Notes under the pieces: model-generated | Seen by the model: only the letters and a program-made list of their open reading frames with translations | The model's database searches: none | Told to the model about the DNA's origin: nothing | Shown here: positions 1 through 11,131 of the stretch, piece after piece | Layout: each line of letters starts with the position of its first letter | Numbering within the stretch: the stretch's first letter is position 1 | Origin: Prostheceraeus crozeri | Lineage: Eukaryota > Platyhelminthes > Polycladida > Euryleptidae | Length of the DNA: 64,000 nucleotides | Reading direction: 5' to 3' | Assembly: GCA_907163375.1 (NCBI GenBank) | Contig: CAJQUW010008615.1 | Location: forward strand, 1-64,000 | Position numbers and translations under genes: made by a program

Positions 1-814
1 ACTTCTTACTACTAGTATCTTCTTCATAATTGCGATTTCAACTACACATGATTGAGTAAACTCCAATCCGATCATATAGAAAGAAGGTTCAGCTGGTACC
101 GGCAGTCAGCAGGAGGTAATTATCTGATTTATGTAAAAAGTATTCTAAATACCGAGCGAAAGATAATGACAGTTTCTTTATTGAAGTTTTCTGAGATGAC
201 ACCGCAAGAATGGAAAGATCATGCAAAACAGTCCGCCGAAAATTCACAGACGTCCTTTTGTGACAGGCAAACTGCTGAAATACTAAATGAAAATTTACCG
301 ATACCGAGATTTGTTCTTCCGCACCTAGATGATCTGAAGAAAATATACAAAGTTGCTGGATGTGGTGTAAGAACTGTGTATCAACGAAGAAAAGTGTAGT
401 GATTGTCGTGATATGTTAACAAACAACGCATCTGATCTATTTGATGAGAATTATGTTTTGGAAACATCACAGCAACTTGAAATTGATACTTTTTCCCCTC
501 CGTATTGATAGAGAAGGATTGGTTAAGCCGTCAGAAAAAGGCAACCAAATTTGTTGATGAATGATATTTTAGAATTATAGGTTGAGGATTTTATCAACTC
601 ATCAAACCAATTGGATGTCTTATTAGCATTATTTTCTTTGTATAATGAGGATGACTACAGAATGCAGAGTTTCTACATCTTTGGAAACTCGCATAAATTA
701 CTTCAACCGGTTGACTCATATTTCTTCAATTGTATGATAAAAAATTTTCTAAATGAAATAAACGACCGTTCCGAGAGAGATGCCAGAAAGCTGTCCAAAC
801 TGCTGAGTCCTTAA
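1..814 (+). pseudogene. P-element-like transposase, C-terminal remnant
   Basis: The reading frame from about position 25 to 399 carries the segment SKLQSDHIERRFSWYRQ followed by a leucine/lysine-rich stretch. This resembles the C-terminal part of P-element-type transposases, where a conserved S-K-x-Q-x-D-x-x-E-x-R-F-x-x-Y-R-Q block occurs. There is an in-frame stop just before SKLQ and no credible start, and only about 115 residues stay open. A second open stretch at 611-814 (67 residues) may be the continuation, but I do not recognise it. The start of the element lies outside the window. The family call rests on one motif block, so a related transposase remains possible. Confidence 0.5.
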
Positions 815-1246
815 TGAAAGACAACCTTTAATAGTGCTTTAACCATAGTGGCCAACGCAAGAGGAGACTTTTTGAATTTTTTGACTTTCACTTGTCTTTT
901 TTATCATACTTTTTTAGAGCGTGTTTTAAACGATGGTATTATTTTTGTTTTGTATTCAATTTAAATATATTAGTTGGAAAAAAACACAATACATAGTTTC
1001 ATATCAAGCTAGTTTTCTCTCATTCCAAATGAACTATACTGTACCCATTGAATTCGGTAAGTAGCAATAACAAGATATCAATCATGCCTAGATTTTGAAA
1101 GCATCAATGAGTCGCACAGCCGAGGCCGCATAGCGGCCAGTTTTATTTTGAATTAAATGAAGGAATTAAATCTATTTCATAATGAAAAAAAATTGGGGAT
1201 GTCTAGCTTGATACTATAACCTATCTAGACATAACGATAACATAAC
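815..1246. other. Unassigned AT-rich spacer
   Basis: No open frame of interest. A short GC-richer palindromic stretch (GCCGAGGCCGCATAGCGGCC) lies near 1120-1140. Otherwise nothing was recognised. Confidence 0.4.
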
Positions 1247-1270
1247 GACGGATACTATAGCATATCCGTC
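1247..1270. repeat. Perfect 8-bp-stem hairpin upstream of LINE
   Basis: GACGGATA and TATCCGTC face each other across an 8-base loop. A second imperfect TCTAG...CTAGA pair lies just upstream, around 1201-1230. The position immediately before the LINE suggests part of its 5' UTR or target site, but this is inference. Confidence 0.35.
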
Positions 1271-1466
1271 GTGCTATGATCCGGTCGTGTTCTTCTTGTC
1301 TCTCGTGAACGTGTGCACATCAGTTCGGTTTACGAAGTTTCACCCCATCAATTTTGGCAAAAGTTATACCGTTTTGATTCTTGTGGCATCCTGAGTATTC
1401 GTCGGTCGTCTGTTTGTCGCATCGTGGGATCTGTTGCTATTCATTCGGGAAAATATATAATTGTGA

Positions 1467-1811
1467 TTGAAACTGGCAACAAGAGCTGTGTTTGATTCAC
1501 TTGGCTTCAAAGATCTGAAGATTGTGGAACAAACGCGAATTGGAAAAATTGTGAGTGGAAAATCTCGACCAATTAAAGTCAAGATCAGTGATCGAAGTGC
1601 CAAATCAAAGTTGATGCGGAAAGCGAAGGAATTGCGGAATTCCACATCATTCAAAAAGGTTTTTCTTTCCTATGACTTGACCAAGCACCAACAGGAGGAA
1701 AACTTCGCTTTGCGTCGGGAGTTTAAGAGACTGAAAGATGCAGGAAATGATGTCATCATTTACAATGGTCAGGTCCAGCCTCGTAGCTCCTTGCGGCATT
1801 TTCAAAACTGA
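1467..1811 (+). pseudogene. LINE ORF1-like protein, partial
   Basis: About 114 open residues, rich in Lys and Arg. The segments RPIKVKISDRSAKSKLMRKA and LTKHQQEENFALRREFKR followed by NGQV match the C-terminal half of ORF1 proteins in CR1-like LINEs, where a DLT-x3-Q/R-x-EN...LR-x-E...G...I-x-NG-x-V pattern is usual. These proteins bind the element RNA. No ATG opens the frame (it begins at a TTG), so the N-terminal part is missing or lies in another frame upstream. The stop is followed within about 35 bp by the ORF2 start region. Confidence 0.6.
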
Positions 1812-1846
1812 TTTTACCAGCCATATCGTATCCCTCAGTGTTATTG

Positions 1847-4384
1847 ATGAATGTACGTTCACTGTATTATAAGTTCGATGAGCTTCGTATCTTAGTTAGC
1901 AGTATGTTACCAAATTGTATAGCTATCGCTGAGACGTGGTAACTGATGTTATAGCAGACGAAAGTTTATGCATTTCAAATTATGTTCTATTTCGAAACGA
2001 TAGATGTGACCGCCCTGGCGGAGGTGTTTGTCTGTTCATGCACAAATCCTTCAAACCTGTGCGTCTTCGGCATTTCGACATCCACGGTATAGAAAATGTG
2101 TCCATCCGAATTCCTCATCTTGACTTGATAATTTGGTGCCTGTACATTCCGCCCAATCTTACAGCTAAGTTTCATCGAGAACTGTCTAGCACCCTTATTG
2201 AAATATTTCATTTGTATTTGGACGACTTCCCGAATTCCAAAGTGATTTTTTGTGGTGACTTGAATGATTACAAATCTGAGACTCTAGACACTCACTTTTC
2301 CTGTGTCAATCGAGTATCTAGCCCTACTCGTGGTAACTCGATTTTGGACCAGATTTGGATATCTGAACCTCTCCAGGTTCATTACCGCATTCCTGCTATA
2401 ATAGGTCCACCACTTTCCACTTCTGATCACAGATCTGTATTTCTTCTCTCAGATTCAACACAAGCCAAAAATCAATGCATTAAGAAGACTACAGTGTACG
2501 ACTACCGAAGGTCCCACATTGATAATTTCTTACATGCACTATGTAAATCTAATTTTGATGATGTTTATGAGGCTTTGTCTGTGAATGAAAAGTGCGATGC
2601 TTTCTATAGTTTGTTCTATGATGCGATGACCTATATTCCACGGCGTGAAATTGTAATAACTGAGAGCGACAAGCCATGGATAACTCCTTTGCTCAAGAAG
2701 TTGATCGAGGACAGATGGACAGCATACCGTATACGCAACTGGTCGCTCTATGCGCATTTGAAGAAAAAAGTACAATTTGAAGTGCACAAAGCCAAAATGA
2801 ATTGGAGTAGTAGAGTCTTAAAGCGTGAAAAGAATGTATGGCAAGTTATGAAAGAATTTAAAGGAGAAAAGAAGACAACATCAATATTTCGACATGATGA
2901 TCCTGTATTGCAACTGTTCATAAACAAGCTCTCGCAAGTGTTCTCAAATTGCTTTAACGCTGAATCTGATTCTGAGCTGGACGTGTTGCCTGATACAAGA
3001 TGGGATATCACAATCGATGGTTGGGATGTTTACCAGTTACTGCAGAAACTGAAATTCAATCAATCACCTGGATATGATGAAATTAATGCTCGGCTACTCA
3101 AAGGTGCTGAACTTATCTGCGAGCCTCTAGCAGACATTTATAGGGCTTCGATTGAATCGCGATCTTTTCCTCTGCTTTGGAAAAATGCTCACATACATCC
3201 GGTGCCTAAAGTGTCAAATCCTACCGAGAAAGATTTTCGTCAAATTTCACTGCTACCGATAGTCTCAAAGGTGTCGGAAAGACTGGTGCTTCAATCTATG
3301 AAACAGTCGTTTATCAAAGAATTTGGTTGTAATCAGCGTGCTTTCAGGCATTTCGGTTCTACAACGAGTGCTCTCATTGACATTCAAGACACTGTTACAC
3401 TATTCATGGAAAGTCCGAAGAACATTGGTGTACGACTTACATGCCTTGACTTTTCGACAGCATTCGATAAAATGCAGCATCACAAACTCATCAATACTCT
3501 CGTCGCGAAGAATATCAATTGTGGATTTTTAAGATGGCTACATTGCTTCCTGATAGATAGGTGCCAAAGAGTATGTGTAAATGATATTGTCGGTCCTCCC
3601 ATAAAATTTACGTCCGGAATTCCTCAAGGTTCCGTTCTTGGACCCTATATGTTCGCCCTGTTCATTTCGACCCTTTGCACCAACTCCCCCTCGTCGCATT
3701 TGGTAAAATTTGCTGATGATGTCACCTTGATCGAGTCCTGTACTAAGGACTTTCCTAACCCGGATAACCTAAACATCGTTCAAGATTGGGCAAGTACAAA
3801 CGGGATGGTGTTCAATAGTAGCAAGTCTCGGCAAGTTTTGTTCAGCAAATCTAAATCGCTGAAAGTTCCATAATACGACGGAATAGTTGTGGTCTCACAT
3901 GTGAATATCCTAGGAGTGACACTAGAAGAAAATCTTTCTTGTAAAAGACATTTTCGAGGTGTGGTTTTAAACGCTTCACGTCGACTGTATACCATTCGTG
4001 CCATAAAGCCATATGTCACCAAAGAGATGTTGACAGAAGTATTTAATTCATGCATTCTGTCTATTCTCATATATGCATCACCCGTGTTCTGTAAACTTCC
4101 CGTTGAGGTTGCTTACCAATTGGAAAATGTGATGAAAAGAGCTCACCGTGTTATCTGTGGTCCAGAGTGTCGCTGCGGAATCCTTCCTGAACTTTCAGCT
4201 GTGCGAAATAGGCTTTCCTTGAACTTTTTGCGCGTGTGGTGATGAAAACCATCCTCTACACGCTCGGCTACCACAGAAATTGGAACGTTGTGGGAGATAC
4301 CGTCTGCCTGTTTGCTCCTCTTCACGCCGTCTGAACTCATTTTTTCCATACACGTGTATGCTCGCAAACGGTGAAATGCATTAG
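1847..4384 (+). pseudogene. LINE ORF2: AP endonuclease and reverse transcriptase, broken
   Basis: From the ATG at 1847 the frame reads MNVRSLYYKFDELR, the usual start of an APE-type endonuclease. A frameshift near 1936-1940, just after an ETW motif, moves the rest into the 1936-3873 frame. Endonuclease motifs visible there include GDLND (about residue 107) and SDHRSVFL (about residue 163). Reverse transcriptase follows: KFNQSPGYDEI, the LDFSTAFDKMQHHKL block, SGIPQGSVLGPYMFALFI and the catalytic KFADDVTLI. An in-frame TAA at 3871-3873 interrupts it. The same frame then resumes with the C-terminal domain (AHRVICG). A further frameshift near 4235 precedes the final residues, ending at 4384. The role is target-primed reverse transcription of the element. 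Confidence 0.8.
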
Positions 4385-4515
4385 TTTTCCACGCTTGATT
4401 TACATAATGTACTATATATTTATTTTCAACTTTCTTTACCTTTGTGTCAACAGTAAATGACCGTATTTGTGATTTTCAATCTCATCAATAAACACATTAT
4501 TATTATTATTATTAT

Positions 4516-6836
4516 GCTGCTATGTGAAGGTATACTGCTAGGTGAGCAAAATTTGAAATGATTTTCGATATGATCAGGCCAACCAACATTTATTTGTGTT
4601 GCAAAAGATCGAATTTTGCAGCTTATCTAAGTGAAAAATTACTATTTTAAATGAGTCTCTGCGATTAATTCGAATGCAAAATACAAGCAAATACGGTACA
4701 CCGTTGTTGGTTGTGAACCGAAATGCAATGACGGTGTAACACAAATGTATTCCTCTGTCTGCATAACAAAGAAATTTGAATTTGTGATTGCATCGATTTT
4801 GTCGAAAGTATTATAGCCCAACTAGACATTCTTGTGTAACCTTGTGTGACGTCTTGTGTAAACTTCAATTCCAAGAATCTGACTTCAATGCAACCACGAA
4901 GGACATGGATCATCCGATCATCATGGTAAGCAATGAAGAAAAATTGAAGAAATTAAAAAGCGCGATCTAAAGTACAGCGCCATCAAAATTTCATTATCTG
5001 TCTAGATGCTTCTCCAAACAGCTATAAAGCCGCGATCCGGGATGGCCACGTTTTCAAGTAAGTATGTCCTGGCAATGGAAACACATTCGGAAGATTTCTT
5101 GTTATGACAATTTTGTCTAACATTTACAAAGAAACCATTCCACCTGGGTCTGTGACATCTCAAAACGAGAATGGACTAAACATGGCGATTATAAGTTGAA
5201 ATCTTTCCCTCAGCATCGTCGCATCATTGACTGTCGGAAAATCTGCGAATATTTGCATATATCACATAGAGACATCCATTCCAAGCAGCACATAATGTAT
5301 CTGTCATCTATCACAAGTTTTCCAAAGTTGTCAATCTGATGACTTCTGGATAATCTCTGGATGACCAGCCAGTAATAGAAATTCGAAATCGAATTCAATT
5401 ATGTGATACTTGGGAAAGACTGACAAAGCTCCTGGTGAAGCCGAAGCCAACGGACGAAGATCCAACCAAAGGATAGACCATTGTTATGTAAGGGACAGTT
5501 TCGAGAGGAAAAGAGAAGCCACCGATTTCCACACTATGACTGTCCTGAAATGAGGGGGAACAAAAAAGTGAACTATTCGGAAATCCTTCTTTGTCTTCTT
5601 TACAACCTGAGCAGCTACTTCTCTGAGGAGGTCTGAACAGTTATCGAGCGATCCGACCTGTGATGGAGACTCTTCTGAGACCAATGATCAATGCTCAGAA
5701 AAGCACAGCCAGATTACATTGAGAAGGGTTTTAGCTGGATACGTCAAATGACTGATGCAAAAATTATTTTATCTCCATGCGTCACCTTACAGAGAATGAC
5801 AAGAAAATGAAAACAATAACTTTATTGCAGTTTTCCGGATTTAGTCTGAGAAGTGTTCATGATAAAAAATCGTGCAGTCAACCACAGAAGATGAAGTACA
5901 TGCACGAGACTGTTTGCATGCAAAGACTGACTTCAATATGAATCCTAACAATCGAGATGAAATACCGGTAAGGTGTCTTTGCTGCCCTTCACTCCTGAAA
6001 TGTAAAAAATGTGATTTCTGTCGTGAATATACTGTCACAAATAGTGAGTTGGCAATGTTCGACATCCCTGAAGCTGCAAAGTTTTTGAGTAAAATTTATC
6101 ATGGGAGGTCTTTTCCACTAAACGTATCTGTGCTTCAACACTATACATTCTTTGCTGGAGGGTAGTGTATGAGATCAAACTGAATGGTTTTTAATTTTCA
6201 TATAAAAACTTTATTTGTGAGAATAGCGAAGAAAAACCATTTTTCCAGGTTAAGCAAGTTATAACTGAAACTGAATATTTGTCTAAGAAAATAGTATCTT
6301 TCTTTAAAAATTAAAAGGACGGTGCTCAGACCATCGATGAATATCATCATCACTTTTCCGATTACTTCTTCGTAAAATCTCGCTGTTCGCGCGTACATTA
6401 ATCAGATTTCCGAAATTTCAATGACATTTTTCAACAGCATGGGTAAAAAATTTGTTCATGAAATCTCTGATGCCTCAGCTCTGAGAAAGTTGTTAGAAGA
6501 AAAATTGCAAAATTGGCAAATAACGCGGAGGTGTGGCACATGAGTTTAGCACATAAGTATGTGTAGGCTCATGCGTCCTAACTCCTAATGAACATAAATA
6601 TATATACATGCTGTGCTGGCAATATAACCTACGTTGTACTGACAGGCAATCTGTTCCCTAAAATGTTGATTATGCTTATTGACAGTCTATTTGTAAGGTA
6701 GACTAATTAAGGATTGCTGGCCTGATCATGTATAAGCCAATATATAATCAAGTTTACTCGCTATTTATAAGGGTTTGAACTATGTTACCAGGCACATAAA
6801 TCTTATGAATGACTGGTAATTTTCCATGGTATAATA
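4516..6836. other. Unassigned region with weak open frames
   Basis: No gene could be named. The open stretch at 5872-6165 (+, 97 residues) has a cysteine cluster (RCLCCPSLLKCKKCDFC) and ends DIPEAAKFLSKIYHGRSF. Fragments around 5160-5400 (+) read FPQHRRIIDCRKICEYLHIS and resemble a decayed protein. These may be remnants of one unknown transposase-like gene, but I see no catalytic motif. The remainder is AT-rich. Confidence 0.3.
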
Positions 6837-6876
6837 TAGAAATCTGAAGCTGCGAAGCAGCTGAAGATTTCTATTT
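6837..6876. repeat. Hairpin next to LINE 3' tail
   Basis: TAGAAATCTGAAGCTGC is followed after a short loop by a near-perfect inverted copy. A similar AAATCTGAAGC hairpin occurs at 10521-10546, so the motif is repeated in the locus. Confidence 0.5.
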
Positions 6877-6879
6877 CTT

Positions 6880-8195
6880 GTTGTTGTTGTTTATTTCAAT
6901 TAAAAAATAAAAATCATTAAGTTGCAGAAATTGAATGTTCACAAAAAAATAGTATTGAGCAAAAAACATAAAGACATCGTTATCCATTGTGAGCACGAGC
7001 ATACATTCGATTATATATTGAACAGCAGCTTGGCAAAAAGGACGCACTTCTTCGATGAGATCTCGAAATCGGTTGACAGCGTTTTTGTGAGAATCGGAGT
7101 AGAGGGGGCATGAGATCGTGGAGAATATCGTCTTCTTTTATCATCTTGATGAAAAATTTAACACTCTGGTGTTGTCTCCGAATGCATAGTGCGGTAAATT
7201 CTCCGCAACTGAAACCTCGTCCGCAAATGATCCGATGTGCTCTTTGGTGGATCTTCTCAAGTTTCGCGTCATTATTAGCATCGATTCCCAAGAAGAGTGG
7301 TGAGTTATATTCGAGAATGCTTCTTACAAACGAATTGCAGATGACGATGAGGTCATGACGTTGAAGGTAAGTTCTCATTCTTCGAATAACGTAAAGTCTA
7401 CTATTGGCTGTTTTGATCGTATTATCAACATGTTCATTCCATTTCAGAGTTTGCTGAAAGATTACACCGAGTATTTTAATGGCTGTTGAGACATTGGCTA
7501 CTGGTGATGGGACTTCCCTGTTTTTCCGTATATGCATTATGTTTGTCTTGCCATTATTCAAACATAAACCATGATTACTACACTAATAACTGCAGTTTTG
7601 AATTTCACAATTTATTTCCTTCACAATATCTGAGGTTTTGGTGTAAGATTGTATATAAACCAAATCATCAGCAAATTTAACGATTATGGAATTGTGAAGT
7701 CGGTGCAAGTGAGCTTACATGGATAGCGAATAGATACAGCGAAACTGATGACCCTTGTGGAACTCCTGATGTTATCTTACTTGTACTGCTTACGACACGA
7801 TGATGTAGCAGGACTCTTTGCGATCTGTCATTCAAAAAACCAGTACACCATTTGATGAAGATTATTGGGAGACCCGCCGAAATAAGGCTTTTGAGTAATG
7901 CGGTATGTGACAACGAATCAAATGCCTTTTTTTATGTCCAAGGAAATAACACCGACACTAGCAACATCGAGCTGATCGAGTTCTTTTGTAATATCGTCGT
8001 GAATTCTGATGTGTGCATGCAATGTTGAGGAATGAGGGCGAAAACCAAACTGAGATTTGTCACACGCTTTTAGGAGCTTCGGCTTTATCCAATCAAGAAT
8101 AATCTTCTCGAATATTTTGACGAAGACGGGCAACAACGAAATCGGTCTTAAGTCTTCTACTGATTTGGCTTTCTGTTTAGGATTTTTGCAAGATA
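6880..8195 (-). mobile_element. 5'-truncated LINE of the CR1/Jockey-like group
   Basis: Read on the minus strand, the element begins inside the reverse transcriptase (SVEDLRPISLLPVFVKIFEK at about 8180-8100). It continues through QFGFRPHSST, ITSGVPQGSSVSLYLFAIHV (7.8 kb) and LVYIQSYT, and ends with the C-terminal domain 7561-6980, which contains KILGVIFQQTLKWNEHV and QRAHRIICG. The 3' UTR ends in an (AAC)n tail next to AAATAAACAAC at about 6880-6900. The endonuclease and ORF1 are absent, the usual outcome of incomplete reverse transcription. The reading frame is broken by at least three stops or shifts. The AHRxICG tail marks it as a relative of the 1.3-4.5 kb element. Confidence 0.75.
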
Positions 8196-8264
8196 TAAAA
8201 ATTAGTAATAATAGTTAAAGATGTCTATGAACAATGTCACTTCGATCTCTTTTTCAGAGAGATC

Positions 8265-8386
8265 TAACTTGATTATATAATGAATGAAGTTGTCTATGTC
8301 AGTCAATAAAACCCATAGAAATTATCAATACCATAGAAAGTCATATCTACTTATATAACTATATAAACTAATATAACTAACTTATA
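8265..8386. repeat. Left half of a repeat locus split by the DD41D element
   Basis: GAATGAAGTTGTCTATG at about 8282 recurs in inverted orientation near 10565-10581, on the far side of the inserted transposon. A 29-bp direct repeat motif beginning CCATAGAAATTA occurs at 8313-8341, 10864-10892 and 11020-11049. The DD41D insertion therefore landed inside an older repeat. Confidence 0.5.
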
Positions 8387-8724
8387 CAAGGTGTTTCAAA
8401 AGTAGGCTAACAGTTGATTTTGCCCTAGGAAATCTATGTTGACCGTTCTATTGGCGATTTACACCTGAATCAGTCGATGGATATCCATGATCAGTCCAAC
8501 ATGAGCCATAGACTTCGAAGTAATTGCTACTATCATTTAGAAGTCTATGCAGTAGCATTCCATTGGCAAAGGAATTTTGAAATCTATCATGGACAAGATA
8601 TAGCACCAATCTGACATTACGTACATGGATATGTTCAATTAATTTGATTTGAATCAAACACTGTTAGTTTTACTTGAAGTGAATTAAACAAGCTTGAAGC
8701 TTTTTTGAATTTGCTGCTTCTGTC

Positions 8725-9789
8725 ATGTCAGGTCATCTAAAAGATGATCAGAGAAAATGGATTTTGAAATCCTTTTGGAAAAACAAGAATGCTGAAAAGG
8801 TGCGAATGGAATGGAGAGATGCCTTTCACAGCAATCCTCCATCAAGATTTGCTATTTATCGCATTCGAGATAAATTTGAAAAGACCGGTTCGGTAGAGAA
8901 TGCACCGAAGTCAGGACGCCCTCGATCAGTTTCAATAACATCAAACGAGGAGCTAGTGGCCCAAACATTTGTTCAAAGTCCGAAGAAGTCAACAAGAAGA
9001 GCCTCATTGGAGTTGGACATTTCTCTAAGCTCTACTTGGAGACTGATGAGGAAAGTTGAGTTGAAACCATACCGACCCAGACTGTTGCAGCACCTTCTAC
9101 CGGATGATGCTGAACGACGCTTGCAGTTTGCTGTGCTCATGTTGTCGGAAATTCGGGAGAACCCAGATTTTCTTGACAAGATAGTTTGGTCTGACGAAGC
9201 CAGTTTCAAACTATCAGGTCACGTAAATAGACATAACTGTGTCTACTGGTTCCCTGAAAATCCGCACATGGTATCAACAAATGAGCTGAACCAGCCTGGC
9301 TTAACCGACTGGGCCGGTATGTCAAGCAACGGTGTGATTGGGCCAGTATTTTTTGAAAGAACTGTGACGGCTGAGGTGTACCTTCAAATGCTCCAATCCT
9401 TTGCGATTCCTGAGATGCAGTCATTGAACAACTTCAATGAGCTGTACTTTCAGCAGGATGGTGCACCAGCGCATTTTGCAGTGAGTGTCAGAAGCTATCT
9501 GAATGACACTTTTCCAGGAAAGTGGATCGGGAGATGTGGTAGCATCCTTTGGCCTCCTCGCTCTCCCGATCTAACTCCGATGGACTTTTTCTTTTGGGGC
9601 GTTGTAAAGAAGAAAGTGTACGGACGAAAACCTCACACACTTTCTCAACTCCGCTCCTACATCACAGATGCCTGTCAAGAGATCAGTGATGACAGGAACT
9701 TATGCAGAACTGTGTGCCACAGTGTGGCCGAAAGACTACAAGAATGTGCCGATGTCCATGGTGGACATTTTGAGCATTTGCGTTCGTGA
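8725..9789 (+). CDS. DD41D transposase, 354 residues, open
   Basis: Full-length transposase of the IS630/Tc1/mariner superfamily. It would bind the 28-bp TIRs and move the element by cut-and-paste into TA. The N-terminal helix-turn-helix region (about residues 1-110) contains RIRDKFEKTGSVENAPKSGR, the conserved block before the second helix-turn-helix. The catalytic residues are the Asp in IVWSDEASF (about 157), the Asp in YFQQDGAPAHF (about 247) and the Asp in SPDLTPMDFFFWG. I count 41 residues between the last two, which makes it DD41D. The ATG at 8725 is the first in frame and gives the expected family length. No stop or shift is visible. The related copy at 58.2 kb is broken. Confidence 0.92.
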   Translation: MSGHLKDDQRKWILKSFWKNKNAEKVRMEWRDAFHSNPPSRFAIYRIRDKFEKTGSVENAPKSGRPRSVSITSNEELVAQTFVQSPKKSTRRASLELDISLSSTWRLMRKVELKPYRPRLLQHLLPDDAERRLQFAVLMLSEIRENPDFLDKIVWSDEASFKLSGHVNRHNCVYWFPENPHMVSTNELNQPGLTDWAGMSSNGVIGPVFFERTVTAEVYLQMLQSFAIPEMQSLNNFNELYFQQDGAPAHFAVSVRSYLNDTFPGKWIGRCGSILWPPRSPDLTPMDFFFWGVVKKKVYGRKPHTLSQLRSYITDACQEISDDRNLCRTVCHSVAERLQECADVHGGHFEHLRS

Positions 9790-9864
9790 ATTTTTGCAAC
9801 TTTAAGTTGATTAATTTTTTGATATGTTGAATAGGCCTTGGTTATTTATTTGTTCATTTTTTTG

Positions 9865-10163
9865 TTAGGAAACCAAGCAAACAAAATGGTAGTTGTTTTA
9901 ATGTTAATACCTTTATTAATTTCAGCCTCCTCTAGGCCATCGTCAGAAGCTTCTGACGATGGTCTAAGAGGAGGCTGGAATTAACAAAGGTGAAGGACAT
10001 TTGGATGTCAGCTGTTCTTCCTTCTTCGCCTCCCTGTCTTGTGTTGACGACAGGGTCTTCGTGCACCAGGCTGAGGGGCGCGGAGGACATTCGAATGTCA
10101 GCTGTTCTTTCTTCTCAGCAGTAACACAGAAACAACTACTATCTTGTTTACATGGTTTCCTAA
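9865..10163. repeat. Nested foldback/MITE-like insert with internal palindrome
   Basis: 33-bp inverted ends beginning TTAGGAAACCA bound the insert (9865-9897 and 10131-10163). Inside, a near-perfect 41-nt-arm palindrome centred on AAGCTT occupies 9909-9991. A direct repeat (GGACATTTGGATGTCAGCTG-like) occurs near 9996 and again near 10085. It has no coding capacity. A clear target duplication was not found. Confidence 0.65.
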
Positions 10164-10447
10164 TAATTTTTTTTGATAGATGTTGGATAGTTATTCGACT
10201 TCTCAAAATTCAAATTGGGTTGTAGTGAAATATGTAGGCATGAAAACACTGGAGATCATGAGATATTTTAATATGATTTACGCGATGTCAAAGAGTATTG
10301 AATTTTTGCCCCTTACGAATACAAGGCATATTAGCTATCTGTGGCATCGTGAAAAAGATTATTATGACATAGCTTATTAATCTATAGCATTAAGACATAG
10401 CTTTTCAAGGCCAATTTCTACTGTTAGCCTACTTTTGAAACACCTTG

Positions 10448-11060
10448 TATAACTATATAACTTATATCTACTTAAGTCATATCTTGTTATATATCTAGGA
10501 GTCCATGGATAAAACCCTACAAATCTGAAGCTACTGCTTCAGATTTATAGCTTTTTATTGACTTCCATAGACAACTTCATTCTTATTTTCAACCTATCTG
10601 TCCAGAGAAATTTGGAAGTCTATGCCCTAGATAGTATAAAGATATCCATGATCTAACTATCTTGAGGCATAGACTTCTATGCTTGAGGCATCGATATCAT
10701 AACAAGACCATAGATTTCCCTAGATCATGCCTTGTAAAATGCAATTATCGGAAATGCATTAAGACATGGACTTCTAGATTAAAAGCATGATTAAGAGCAT
10801 AGACAAGCTATGGGACATTGCAAAAGTTCAGACTTGATATTTAAATAGAGTAGGGTACTTCACCCATAGAAATTAGCAATACCATAGAAAGTATGACTAT
10901 GAAAGCTTCTATGACTTCACCAGACGGTTGATGATATCTGATATCATTTTGAATAACGACGACCTTGATCGATTTTGAATTCATAAGTGGAATAATAGGC
11001 AGTTCCAGTTAGTTTTCAGCATAGAAATTAACAATACCATAGAAAGTACTATTATCTACT
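10448..11060. repeat. Right half of the split repeat locus
   Basis: Holds the inverted partner of the 8282 motif near 10565-10581, a perfect 11-bp-stem hairpin AAATCTGAAGC-TACT-GCTTCAGATTT (10521-10546), two copies of the CCATAGAAATTA direct repeat (10864, 11020), and many CCATAG/CTATGG words. No coding capacity was seen. Confidence 0.45.
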
Positions 11061-11131
11061 TGTATGGTTTTCAGAGAATGACTTCATTCCAGAGAAGCAT
11101 GTTAAATATACACTAGTCGCACGTCACTACA

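Larger units (their letters stand above)
1280..4515 (+). mobile_element. Near full-length non-LTR retrotransposon (CR1/Jockey/L2-like group)
   Basis: The element has the two-ORF layout of an AP-endonuclease LINE: a short ORF1 (1467-1811), then ORF2 with endonuclease, reverse transcriptase and a C-terminal tail, ending about 4384. A 3' UTR follows with AATAAA near 4487 and a short (ATT)n tail at 4497-4515, typical of CR1/L2/Jockey relatives that end in microsatellites instead of poly(A). The 5' boundary is a guess, as no target duplication was found. The coding region is interrupted at least three times (see ORF2), so the copy is dead but fairly young-looking. A minus-strand relative lies at 6.9-8.2 kb, and a 312-bp relative is nested in the mariner at 52.7 kb. 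Confidence 0.8.
8387..10447 (+). mobile_element. Tc1/mariner-superfamily element, DD41D type, apparently intact
   Basis: The terminal inverted repeats are a perfect 28 bp, starting CAAGGTGTTTCAAAAGTAGG (8387-8414 and 10420-10447), flanked by TA on both sides, the target duplication of this superfamily. A single open transposase gene (8725-9789) sits inside. At 2061 bp it is longer than usual, partly because a 299-bp foldback insert lies in its 3' untranslated part (9865-10163). A perfect TIR pair plus an open transposase suggests recent activity. Confidence 0.93.
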
